64,000 nt of DNA, from NCBI RefSeq assembly GCF_021165955.1, contig NZ_CP088952.1, positions 1,364,001 to 1,428,000 of the forward strand, in the 5' to 3' direction. Below are positions 52,327 through 60,376 of this stretch, piece after piece. The position numbers and the translations under genes were made by a program. Each line of letters begins with the position of its first letter. Positions within the stretch are counted from its first letter, which is position 1. The notes under the pieces are model-generated. The model saw nothing but the letters and a program-made list of their open reading frames with translations, did no database searches and was not told the DNA's origin. Source of the DNA: Massilia endophytica (GTDB lineage: Bacteria > Pseudomonadota > Gammaproteobacteria > Burkholderiales > Burkholderiaceae_D).

Positions 52327-53064
52327 ATGCGGATCATCATCGTCGACGACGAAATGCTGGCGCGCGGCGTGGTGCGCGAATACCTCGAAGCCCATGGGGA
52401 CGTCGAGATCGTGGCCGAATGCGCGAACGGCTTCGAAGCAGTGAAGGCGATCACCGAGCTGGAGCCGGACCTCGCCTTCCTCGATATCCAGATGCCCAAG
52501 CTGGATGGCTTCGAGGTGGCCGAGCTGGTAGGCGGGAAGACGCGCTTCATCTTCGCCACCGCCTTCGACCAGTACGCCATCAAGGCCTTCGAGTACCACG
52601 CCCTGGACTACCTGCTCAAGCCCTTCAGCCAGCAGCGCTTCGACCAGGCGCTGGCCCATGTGCGCGCGCAGCTGGGAGCAGGGTCTCCGGTGCAGCGCAC
52701 GGAGATCGACGCCGTGGTGCGCGACGTGAAGGCAAAGCCGCTGGGGCGGGTGCTGATACGCGACGGCGCGAAGGTGCATGTCATCCCCAGCGAAAAGATC
52801 GACTACATCGAAGCGCAGGACGACTACGTGCAGGTCCACAGCGAAGGCAAGGCCTATCTGAAAAACCAGCGCCTGAGCGAGCTCGAAGAGCAGCTCGAAG
52901 CGGGCAAGTTCGTGCGCATCCACCGCTCCTACCTGGTCAACATCGAAAGCGTCAGCAGAATAGAGCAGGCCAGCAAGGACAGCCACGCCGCCGTGCTGAA
53001 GGACGGCGCACGCCTCCCCATCAGCCGCAGCGGCTACCAGAAAATCCGCACCCTCATCCAATAG
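52327..53064 (+). CDS. LytTR-family response regulator
   Basis: A 245-residue regulator. Receiver: D7-D8, phospho-acceptor D53 in FLDIQMPKLDG, and YLLKPFS. The LytTR DNA-binding domain spans about 140-245 (KIDYIEAQDDYVQVHSEGK, FVRIHRSYLVNI, ISRSGYQKIR). It follows the kinase with no spacer. Direct targets may include its own operon. Its stop is one base from the convergent helicase stop, so there is no room for a terminator between them. Confidence 0.92.
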   Translation: MRIIIVDDEMLARGVVREYLEAHGDVEIVAECANGFEAVKAITELEPDLAFLDIQMPKLDGFEVAELVGGKTRFIFATAFDQYAIKAFEYHALDYLLKPFSQQRFDQALAHVRAQLGAGSPVQRTEIDAVVRDVKAKPLGRVLIRDGAKVHVIPSEKIDYIEAQDDYVQVHSEGKAYLKNQRLSELEEQLEAGKFVRIHRSYLVNIESVSRIEQASKDSHAAVLKDGARLPISRSGYQKIRTLIQ

Positions 53065-53065
53065 C

Positions 53066-55324
53066 TCAGCTGCCGGGGAGGCGCCACCAGGATGGGAGGA
53101 GGGCGCGGATGTCGGGGCGCTGGAAGCGGTCGTCGATCAGGTGGACCGTGCCGCGGTCCGTTGTCGTGCGGATGACGCGGCCCGCTGCCTGCACTACCTT
53201 CTGCAGTCCGGGATAGAGATAGGTGTAGTCGTAGCCCGCCCCGAAAATGGCTTCCATGCGTTCGCGGATCTGCTCGTTTACCGGATTGAGCTGGGGCAGC
53301 CCCAAGGTCGCGATGAAGGCGCCGATCAGCCGGGCGCCGGGCAAGTCGATGCCTTCGCCGAATGAGCCGCCCAGCACCGCGAAGCCGATGCCTTCGCCGC
53401 CTTCCGTGAACCGCGCCAGGAAGGCGTCGCGCTCCGCTTCGTCCATGCGCCGGCTCTGCCGCCACACGGGAACGCCGGGATGCTGCTGCTCGAAGAGCGC
53501 CGCAGCCTTGTCCATGTAGTCGAAACTGCTGAAGAAGGCGAGGTAGTTGCCCGGCCTGCGTTCGTACTGTTCGCCCATCAGCCGCGCTATCGGCGCCAGC
53601 GAGCGTTCGCGGTGCTGGTAGCGGGTGGAGATGTGGCCTGCAATGTGCACGTCAAGCTGCCCGGCCTCGAAGGGCGACTCCACGTCGATCCAGGCCGTGT
53701 TCTCCGGCATGCCAAGCGTATCGCTGTAGTAGTTCCAGGGACTGAGCGTGGCCGAGAACAGGGCTGCCGCATGCGCGGCTTCGAAGCGTGGCTTGAGGAA
53801 GGGCGCGGGAACGATGTTGCGGATGCAGAGCACCGAGCTGGCGCGCGTGCCGCTGCCGCTTTTCGTGATGTCGAACAGGGAGTGCTGGCCGAAGCTTTCG
53901 GCCAGCCGCCCGAAGTGCAGGGCTTCGAAGTAGAAGTTCAGGACGTCCGCATCGAACCACTGCGGATACTCGGCCATGTAGTCGCCGATGTCCGTGGCCG
54001 CCGTCTGCAGGGCGCCCATGAATTTTTCCGGGAGCTCGGCGTAGCCCCGGTATTCCGCGTCCTGTTCCTTTTCCAGCGCATTCCACTGGCGGTGCACGCG
54101 GTCGAGCGTCTTGCGCAGCGCTTCGGGCGCGCTTTTACGCAGGATGCGCAGGCCGGTGTGTTCGAGTTCGGCGCTGTACATCTTGCGCGCGCGCGACACC
54201 ATATTGTGCGCTTCGTCCACCAGCACGGCCGTCTTCCAGCCGTTCAGCTGCGTGAGGCTGAAGAGCATGGCGCTGATGTCGAAGTAGTAGTTGTAGTCGC
54301 CCACGATCACGTCCGCCCAGCGCGCGAGTTCGCTCTGCAGGTAGTAGGGGCAGACCTGGTGGCCCAGCGCGGTTTCGCGCACCGCTGCCCGGTCGAGCAT
54401 GGACCGCTGCAGGGCTGCGCTGCGCGCCGCTGGCAGGCGGTCGTAGAAGCCCGCCGCCAAGGGGCAGGATTCGCCATGGCAGGCCTTGTCCGGATGTTCG
54501 CAGCTCTTGTCGCGCGCCGTGAGTTCGAGCACGCGCAGCGGCAGCAGCGGCGCGCTGCGCTGGATGGCTTCCGCCGCATCGAGGGCCATGCGGCGTCCCG
54601 AGGTCTTCGCCGCGAGGAAGAAGATCTTGTCCAGGCCATGCTCCGCACTTGCCTTCAGCAGTGGGAACAGGCTGCCGATGCTTTTGCCGATGCCCGTGGG
54701 CGCCTGGGCCAGCAGGGTACACCCGCGCGCGCTGGCCTTGTACATGGCTTCCGCCAGCTGCCGCTGGCCGGGACGGAAATCGGCATGCGGGAAGCGCATC
54801 GCCTTGAGCTCTTCGTTGCGCGCCTCACGGTGGGCGATCTCCTGTTCGGCCCAGGCAAGGAAACGCCCACACTGTTCTTCGTAGAAGGCGCGCAGCTCGC
54901 CAGCCTTGGCGTCCTCGGTGATGAACGTTTCTTTCTGGCTGCCGATGTCGAAGTAGACCAGGGCGAGCTTCACGCTTTCCAGGCCGCGCGCAGCGCACAG
55001 CAGGTGGCCGTAGACCTTGAGCTGGGCCCAGTGCAGGTGCCGGTGGTTGGCGGGCATCTTCGCGAGATCGCCGCGGTAGGTCTTGATCTCTTCCAGCTGA
55101 TTGCGGCGCGGGTCGTATCCGTCCGCCCGTCCGCGCACGTGCAGGGGACCAAACTCACCATGGAGGCTGATCTCGCGCTCGTAGCCCTCGTCCCTGCGCG
55201 ATGCAACGAGGGCATGGCCTGCAATGCCCTCCTGCGCTGTCGGCGAGGGCGTGAAGCGCAGATCGAGGTCGCCCGCCTTGGCGGTGAACTCGCACAGGGC
55301 GCGCACGGCGATGGTGTAGCTCAT
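53066..55324 (-). CDS. XPD/DinG-like Fe-S helicase with N-terminal PD-(D/E)xK nuclease domain
   Basis: A 752-residue superfamily 2 helicase. Residues about 1-165 look like a RecB/Cas4-type nuclease: D68 in GRADGY, E79-x-K81 in LEEIKTY and Q101-x3-Y105. The helicase has Walker A APTGIGKS (208-215) and VDEAHN. Four cysteines (C275, C282, C287, C325) form the XPD-type 4Fe-4S site. Late motifs include SFGEGIDLPG and QAAGRVIRT. The ATG at 55324 overlaps the FAN1 stop (ATGA). The pair probably acts on crosslinked or branched DNA. Confidence 0.88.
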   Translation of the reverse strand: MSYTIAVRALCEFTAKAGDLDLRFTPSPTAQEGIAGHALVASRRDEGYEREISLHGEFGPLHVRGRADGYDPRRNQLEEIKTYRGDLAKMPANHRHLHWAQLKVYGHLLCAARGLESVKLALVYFDIGSQKETFITEDAKAGELRAFYEEQCGRFLAWAEQEIAHREARNEELKAMRFPHADFRPGQRQLAEAMYKASARGCTLLAQAPTGIGKSIGSLFPLLKASAEHGLDKIFFLAAKTSGRRMALDAAEAIQRSAPLLPLRVLELTARDKSCEHPDKACHGESCPLAAGFYDRLPAARSAALQRSMLDRAAVRETALGHQVCPYYLQSELARWADVIVGDYNYYFDISAMLFSLTQLNGWKTAVLVDEAHNMVSRARKMYSAELEHTGLRILRKSAPEALRKTLDRVHRQWNALEKEQDAEYRGYAELPEKFMGALQTAATDIGDYMAEYPQWFDADVLNFYFEALHFGRLAESFGQHSLFDITKSGSGTRASSVLCIRNIVPAPFLKPRFEAAHAAALFSATLSPWNYYSDTLGMPENTAWIDVESPFEAGQLDVHIAGHISTRYQHRERSLAPIARLMGEQYERRPGNYLAFFSSFDYMDKAAALFEQQHPGVPVWRQSRRMDEAERDAFLARFTEGGEGIGFAVLGGSFGEGIDLPGARLIGAFIATLGLPQLNPVNEQIRERMEAIFGAGYDYTYLYPGLQKVVQAAGRVIRTTTDRGTVHLIDDRFQRPDIRALLPSWWRLPGS

Positions 55325-56958
55325 GCCCACTGCAGGTAGCACACGGAAATGGGCATCTCGTGCTGGGCGCAGTAATCGATCCAGCGCAGCTGGTTGTCCT
55401 GCAGCCGGTCGCCCGGGCCCTTCACTTCGATCATGTTGTAGCGCTGTTCGCCCGGCCAGAACTGGATCAGGTCAGGGAAGCCGCTGCGGTTGGCCTTCAC
55501 GTCCGCCAGGATGCGCTCGAACCACTTCTTCATGTGCAGCGCCGGAATGCAGGACAGCGAGAGCTCCAGCAATGCTTCGTCCATCACGCCCCAGTACACG
55601 AATGGCGACTGGATACCCTGCTTGAGCGCGAGGTTGCGGCGTATCGTTTCGCGGTAGCGGCCATCCTCCAGCTGGGCGAAGCAGGCGGCGAACTGGCTGG
55701 CGCGGCGGCGGTGGAAATCGGCGCTGTGCAGGTCGGCCGGGCCGTGGTGATAGGGATGGAAGAAGGCGCCCGGCACGGCGGCAAACACGGCGTCCCAGCA
55801 CAGCAGGCCGAAAAGGGAGTTGATCAGGGTGTTCTCGACATAGAACACGGGCGCCTCCTCGCGCCAGAGATGGTCGCGCACCACGCCTTCCACCCACCAT
55901 TCGGTTTCGGGCATGGGCAGGCTGAGGTCCAGCCGCGCCACCGGCGTGGGCTTGCGGGCCGCCGCGCGCACGTGGCCCAGCTTGCGCCGCAGCCGGGGCT
56001 CCATGCGCAGCAGGTGCTGGCGTTCGGCCTCGCTTTCGGGCGCTTCCTGCGCCTTGCGCAGCCATTCGTAGGCGAGGCCGATCTGCTCGTCCTTCTCCAG
56101 CACGCGGATGGCGCGCGAGCGGGCGCCGGGATAGCAGCAGTCGCGGTAGACCTTGAAGGCGCCGTCCCAGTCGCGCAGTTTTTCCAGCTGCTGGCCCATC
56201 TGGAACAGGAGCTTGTGGCGCCGGCTGGCAAGCCACTCGTTGTCCGGACTGGGCGGCGGCAGGCTCGCGAGCACGGCCAGGGGATCCTCGCCCTCGTGGA
56301 AGCGCTCGCGGCAGGCGTGCAGTTCGAGATAATCGTCGATGTCCCGGCGGCTGCGGAAACCGCGCGCCGAGGGCGGGAACTCCACCTTCTCGTAGCGGTA
56401 GACGCCCAGGTCGGACAGCACGAATTCGGACCAATCCTGATGGTAGTTGCCGAAGAAGATAAGGCGCAGCCTGTCGCACAGGGCCTTGGCGCGCACGTGA
56501 TAGACATGGTCGCCGGAATCGGCATACCAGGCGGAGAAGCGGTGGCTGCCTTCGTGCCGCTCGCGCAGGGCTTCCAGCTGTTCGGCCTTGCGCGCCGCCT
56601 TTTCGTGGGCCGCCAGCTGGAACAGCTTGCCGATTTCGGGCTTTTGCAGCAGGTCGAAGAGCTCGTCCAGCGTCAGGACGGGATCGTGCTCGATCCAGCC
56701 TTCCAGGGACAAGGGCTGGGCCGCGTCGTGGGTGCAGCCGATTTCGGCGTAGGTGAGCTTGCTGGCACGGAAGAGCACGCCCTTGCGCATCACCATGCGC
56801 ACGAAGAGGGCGCGGGCGGGCTGGGGCAGCAGGGGGAAGCGCTCGATGAAGCCGCGTTCCTCCTCGTTGAGCAGATCGCTGTAGCGCTCGCCGATCCACT
56901 GGAGCACCTGGTGGAAGTTGTCCAGGTAATAAAACGCGTTTTCCAGTACTTTATTCAT
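55321..56958 (-). CDS. FAN1-family VRR-NUC nuclease
   Basis: A 545-residue homologue of the Fanconi-associated nuclease FAN1. The C-terminal VRR-NUC domain has GFPDLIQFWPG and YNMIEVKGPGDRLQDNQLRW, supplying the D-x(n)-E-x-K metal site. The central part matches the FAN1 helical/TPR-like region (LLFQMGQQLEKLRDWDGAFK, VYRDC), and the N-terminus NAFYYLDNFHQVLQW, a SAP-like region. FAN1 cleaves branched DNA in interstrand-crosslink repair. It is first in an operon with the helicase and has a LexA box 26 bases upstream. Confidence 0.92.
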   Translation of the reverse strand: MNKVLENAFYYLDNFHQVLQWIGERYSDLLNEEERGFIERFPLLPQPARALFVRMVMRKGVLFRASKLTYAEIGCTHDAAQPLSLEGWIEHDPVLTLDELFDLLQKPEIGKLFQLAAHEKAARKAEQLEALRERHEGSHRFSAWYADSGDHVYHVRAKALCDRLRLIFFGNYHQDWSEFVLSDLGVYRYEKVEFPPSARGFRSRRDIDDYLELHACRERFHEGEDPLAVLASLPPPSPDNEWLASRRHKLLFQMGQQLEKLRDWDGAFKVYRDCCYPGARSRAIRVLEKDEQIGLAYEWLRKAQEAPESEAERQHLLRMEPRLRRKLGHVRAAARKPTPVARLDLSLPMPETEWWVEGVVRDHLWREEAPVFYVENTLINSLFGLLCWDAVFAAVPGAFFHPYHHGPADLHSADFHRRRASQFAACFAQLEDGRYRETIRRNLALKQGIQSPFVYWGVMDEALLELSLSCIPALHMKKWFERILADVKANRSGFPDLIQFWPGEQRYNMIEVKGPGDRLQDNQLRWIDYCAQHEMPISVCYLQWA

Positions 56959-56961
56959 TGC

Positions 56962-57016
56962 GGGGCAGGCGGCGATACAAAAACTGTATTTTTATACAGT
57001 GTATCGCGTCTGCCCC
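56962..57016. repeat. Extended imperfect palindrome around the LexA box
   Basis: Three nested inverted pairs surround the LexA core: GGGGCAG (56962-56968)/CTGCCCC (57010-57016), GCGATAC (56972-56978)/GTATCGC (57001-57007), and CTGTAT/ATACAG. On the minus strand the core stem is followed by TTTTT, so it may also terminate the phasin transcript. Confidence 0.55.
56984..56999 (-). promoter_or_regulatory. LexA (SOS) box upstream of FAN1
   Basis: CTGTATTTTTATACAG fits CTGT-N8-ACAG exactly, and its arms CTGTAT/ATACAG are perfect inverted repeats. It lies 26 bases above the FAN1 ATG, in the promoter zone; TATAAA on the minus strand lies within it. SOS induction of the nuclease-helicase operon is strongly suggested. 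Confidence 0.8.
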
Positions 57017-57032
57017 GTCTTGCCCAGCAAAT

Positions 57033-57578
57033 TTACGGGGCGGGCGGCGCCTGTCCGGCCATGGCGGCGGCCTTGGCCACCTGGGCCTCGAAGTTCGCCA
57101 CGGCCTGGCGGGTGGCCGCAGTCACCTGTTCATAGCCCTTGTAGGCGTTGTCGATGGCCGTTTTCACGATCTGCACGGCGTTGTCCGAGCCGGGCGGCAC
57201 GTGCTGGGTCACGTCGTAGATCAGGGCGCTGAGGTTGGATTTGGCCTCTTTCATGTGGGCATCGGCCGCGTCGTGGAACTCGCGCTGCAGGTCGGCGAGG
57301 ATCTGGCCCAGCTGCTGGTTGTACTGCGCCGTGCCGCTCAGGTGGGGCTGCAGCTTGCTGGCCGCCGCTTCCATGGCCGCCTTGGGGCTGCCCGCCTGGC
57401 CCATCTCGCGGCCCGCGGCCAGGCTGTTCTCCATGCCGGAGCGGGCGGTCGCGATGTTCAGCGCCACCACCTGCTCCAGGCTCTGCACGGCCCGGTTGGT
57501 GAGGGTATTGAAGGTGTCGAGCTGGAACTCGAACAAGGTCTTGGTTGCGGCGGCGAACTGCTCGGGATTCTGGAACAT
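57033..57578 (-). CDS. phaP: Phasin family protein
   Basis: A 181-residue amphipathic, mostly helical protein coating polyhydroxyalkanoate granules. The N-terminus FQNPEQFAAATKTLFEFQLD, the central NIATARSGME and the alanine-rich C-terminus fit the Phasin_2 family. ATG at 57578 follows AAGGAGG; a longer frame to 57890 is rejected. The presence of a phasin implies PHA storage. It lies 20 bases after a small exported-protein gene. Confidence 0.88.
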   Translation of the reverse strand: MFQNPEQFAAATKTLFEFQLDTFNTLTNRAVQSLEQVVALNIATARSGMENSLAAGREMGQAGSPKAAMEAAASKLQPHLSGTAQYNQQLGQILADLQREFHDAADAHMKEAKSNLSALIYDVTQHVPPGSDNAVQIVKTAIDNAYKGYEQVTAATRQAVANFEAQVAKAAAMAGQAPPAP

Positions 57579-57598
57579 ATCTCCTCCTTGCGTTGTTG

Positions 57599-57805
57599 TT
57601 ATCGGCCCAGGAGCCGGCGGGGTATCAACTCCGTGCAGCGGCTGTCCCGGAAGGGGCCGCTGAATTTCTCCCAGCCTTTCCCCAAGGGGTACTGGGAGCA
57701 GACCTTGCTGCCGTCCACCGTACTTTGCCATAGAAACCATGGCGCGGGGGCCGCGCTGGCGGCCACGGCGATCAGGCACAGGACAAGGATGGACAGTTTT
57801 TTCAT
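57599..57805 (-). CDS. Small exported protein downstream of the histidine kinase
   Basis: A 68-residue protein with a signal peptide (about 1-19, ending AASAA) and a short mature domain holding two cysteines (GSKVCSQYP, DSRCTELI) that could pair. The start overlaps the kinase stop by 4 bases. No family is recognised. It resembles a short uncharacterised periplasmic protein type seen in Massilia genomes. Confidence 0.65.
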   Translation of the reverse strand: MKKLSILVLCLIAVAASAAPAPWFLWQSTVDGSKVCSQYPLGKGWEKFSGPFRDSRCTELIPRRLLGR

Positions 57806-59976
57806 CGTGGTGCGGTCCTCGGCAGGATGAGGGTGAAGCGGGCGCCCTTGCCGGGCTCGCTGGCCGCTTCGACCCGCCCGCCCAGCACACCCGTCACAAT
57901 ATTGTGCAGGATGTAAAGGCCAAGCCCGGAGCTGCCCGCGCCCAGCCTGGTGGTAAAGAAGGGATCATACACCCTGCCCAGATGCTCGGGCGGAATGCCG
58001 GCGCCGTTGTCTTCCACCCAGAGCGCCGCTTCGTCCTTGCCGTGTGGCGCGGCGCCGACGGTCACAATGCCGTGCTGCCGTCCGGCCAGGCCGTGCAGGA
58101 TGCTGTTCTCGAACAGGCTCTCGAGGGCGTGGGCCAGCGGGGCGGGGTAGCTGTCCATGGCCAGGCCTGCCGTCAGCTCGCGCCGGATGACGGGGCGGGG
58201 CGGGGGCAGGGCGGCTTCCATGGAGGCGAGCTGCTGGGTCACCAGTTCGTCCAGCAGGAAGTGCTGGCGCTGGGCCGCGTCCGCGTCGGCGGCGATCTGG
58301 CGGAAGCTGTCGATCAGGCGTGCGGCGCGCTCCAGGTTGCGCAGCACCACGCTGTCCGCCTCCCGCGCCGCCGAGAGGTAGGCTTCCAGCTCCGAGCGGC
58401 GCAGCCCCGCCTCCAGCTGGCCGGACAGGGCTTCGCGCCGCTCCGCCATGGCGCCCGCCGCCACCAGGCTGTTGCCGATGGGCGTATTCAGCTCGTGGGC
58501 CACGCCCGCGACCAGGGCGCCGAGGGCGGACAGCTTGCCGCGCCTTACCAGCTCGTCCTGGGTCGCGCTCAGGTTCTCCAGGGTGGCGGACAGTTCCTCG
58601 CTGCCCAATTCCGCACGCTCCTTGGCCTGGCGCAGCTCCGTGGTACGGGCCTGCACCAGCTCCTCCAGGTGCAGGCGGTGGCGCTGCAGCTCAGCCTCGC
58701 GCTGGGCGCGTTCGATGGCGATGCCCGCCAGGTGGGTGGCCATGCCGGTCAGGCGTTCGTCCGCGGGGCGCGGCGTGCGCACCTCGCGGTAGTACATGGC
58801 GATGCAGCCCAGGACCGTGTCGGCATCGAGCATGATGGGCATGGCCCAGCAGGCGCGCAGGCCGTAGGCGAGGGCCATGGCGCGCTGCGCCTTCCAGGGA
58901 GAGTCGCGCTCGATGTCCGGCACCACCACCGGCGCGCGGCGGTGGACGGCGGCGCCGCAGGCGCCTTCCTCGGTGCCCACGGCCTGGCCTTCGAGGGTCA
59001 GTACATAGTCGCGCGGCAGGCTGGGCGCCGCGGCCGGGTGCAGGGTCTTTCCATCGGCGTCCAGCAGCATCACGGCGCACAGCAGGCCATCGGACTGGCT
59101 TTCCATCAGCCGCACCAGGCGGGCCAGGATGGAGGCCTGCGGCGCACCGCGCGCGATCATCTCCAGCAGCTGGTTCTGGCCGGTGCGCAGGGCTTCGGCC
59201 AGGCGTTCGCCCGTTACGTCCACGAGCCGCATGTGGAGCAGGCGCAGGCCGTTCTTTTCCAGCAGCACGGTACGCATCTCGCAGTCGATCCGGCGCCCGC
59301 CCGCGTGCTGGAAGGACATGGGGAAGACCCGGATTTCGCCCGCCATGACCTTGCCGATCAGCTCCTGCACGGCATCGGCGGAAGCCCTGCCGTCCGGCTG
59401 TATTGGCGGGCAAAGCTCGGTGAGGCGCATGCGCATCAGCTCCCCGGCACTGCGGCCGAACAGGCGTTCCGCGTTGCGGTTCACGTCGATGGGCAGGCCG
59501 CGGTCGGCGTCGAAGAGCATGATGGCGTCCGGGGAGCCTGCCAGGAGGGTGTGGTAATTGACTTCGAGGGCCGCCGCATCCCCGGCGCCGGGCAGCACGG
59601 GCCAGGCGTTGCAGGCTGTGAGTTCGACCATGATCTTTTCGGCCGCATCCTGGGGCGAGAAGGGCTTGCGCAGGTAGCCCGCGGCGCCGGCCTGCAGCGC
59701 AGTCGCCTGTTCTTCGTCCGAGGGGCGGGAAGACATTACCATCACCGGCACGGGCTTGTCCGGTCCGGCGTTGGCCAGGCGGGGAATCAGCTCCATGCTC
59801 GCGCTGCCCGCCAGGGCCGCATCCAGCAGCACCAGGGCCACATCGCTCCTGGCCACGGCGCCCAGGGCCTCGTCCCCGCGCGCCGTCAGCTGCACGGCGA
59901 AAGGCTGGGTCGCCAGAGCCGCGCCGAGGGCCGCCGGATCGAAGTCGGGTCCGCTGACGATCAGGATGGTCTGCAT
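57802..59976 (-). CDS. Hybrid-like sensor kinase: receiver, PAS, GAF, HisKA, HATPase
   Basis: A 724-residue soluble signalling protein. The receiver (about 1-120) has the acceptor D52 (VLLDAALAG) and lysine in LRKPFSP but lacks the usual acidic pair (S8-G9). A PAS domain follows (about 145-265, SPDAIMLFDADRGLPIDVNR), then a GAF domain (about 290-430), a coiled coil, a HisKA motif with VAGVAHELNTPIGN, and HATPase motifs ENSILHGL, DNGAGI and GSSGLGLYI. No membrane segment is seen. ATG at 59976; a longer frame is rejected because it runs into the tRNA-Leu region. No output regulator is adjacent. Confidence 0.88.
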   Translation of the reverse strand: MQTILIVSGPDFDPAALGAALATQPFAVQLTARGDEALGAVARSDVALVLLDAALAGSASMELIPRLANAGPDKPVPVMVMSSRPSDEEQATALQAGAAGYLRKPFSPQDAAEKIMVELTACNAWPVLPGAGDAAALEVNYHTLLAGSPDAIMLFDADRGLPIDVNRNAERLFGRSAGELMRMRLTELCPPIQPDGRASADAVQELIGKVMAGEIRVFPMSFQHAGGRRIDCEMRTVLLEKNGLRLLHMRLVDVTGERLAEALRTGQNQLLEMIARGAPQASILARLVRLMESQSDGLLCAVMLLDADGKTLHPAAAPSLPRDYVLTLEGQAVGTEEGACGAAVHRRAPVVVPDIERDSPWKAQRAMALAYGLRACWAMPIMLDADTVLGCIAMYYREVRTPRPADERLTGMATHLAGIAIERAQREAELQRHRLHLEELVQARTTELRQAKERAELGSEELSATLENLSATQDELVRRGKLSALGALVAGVAHELNTPIGNSLVAAGAMAERREALSGQLEAGLRRSELEAYLSAAREADSVVLRNLERAARLIDSFRQIAADADAAQRQHFLLDELVTQQLASMEAALPPPRPVIRRELTAGLAMDSYPAPLAHALESLFENSILHGLAGRQHGIVTVGAAPHGKDEAALWVEDNGAGIPPEHLGRVYDPFFTTRLGAGSSGLGLYILHNIVTGVLGGRVEAASEPGKGARFTLILPRTAPR

Positions 59977-60043
59977 GGGCCCCAGTGTAGCCCAAAGCGG
60001 CTGCTCCGCGCGCATTCTACGGCTCAGCCCGTTGTCCAAAAGA

Positions 60044-60079
60044 AAAACGCCGCAAGCTCTTGCAAGCTTGCGGCGTTTT
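60044..60079 (-). terminator. Terminator of the tRNA-Leu pair
   Basis: AAAACGCCGCAAGCT (60044-60058) and its perfect complement at 60065-60079 form a 15-bp stem; on the minus strand it ends with TTTTTCTTTT. It follows the tRNA at 60097-60181 and isolates the kinase gene. Confidence 0.85.
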
Positions 60080-60096
60080 CCGCGTGTCCGGTAGAG

Positions 60097-60181
60097 TGGT
60101 GCCCACGGAGGGACTCGAACCCCCACACCTCGCGGCACATGGACCTGAACCATGCGCGTCTACCAATTCCGCCACGTGGGC
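60097..60181 (-). tRNA. tRNA-Leu (anticodon CAG), copy 1
   Basis: Class II tRNA of 85 bases including CCA. Acceptor GCCCACG/CGTGGGC, GGCGGAATTGGTAGACGC D-arm region, anticodon stem CATGG/CCATG with CAG, a variable arm and GGTTCGAGTCC. Transcribed leftward, 33 bases downstream of copy 2. Confidence 0.95.
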
Positions 60182-60214
60182 ACTGAGTACTCATTTGTGC
60201 GTCGAAAACAGCGC

Positions 60215-60299
60215 TGGTGCCCACGGAGGGACTCGAACCCCCACACCTCGCGGCACATGGACCTGAACCATGCGCGTCTACCAATTCCGCCACGTGGGC
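60215..60299 (-). tRNA. tRNA-Leu (anticodon CAG), copy 2
   Basis: Same sequence as copy 1 by inspection, 85 bases with encoded CCA. The pair is probably processed from a single transcript begun upstream (right of 60299) and ended at the terminator at 60044-60079. Confidence 0.95.
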
Positions 60300-60376
60300 G
60301 CTGTTTTCTTGCCTCGATTGCTGTGTTCTGCAACCGAGGCACGCATCTTAAAGCAGGGAAGCGGATCGGTCAATGG

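Noticed and set aside
53480..55339. 619-codon plus-strand frame
   Set aside because: Antisense to the helicase, whose motifs are unambiguous.
57739..60186. 815-codon plus-strand frame
   Set aside because: Antisense to the histidine kinase and runs through a tRNA gene and terminator.
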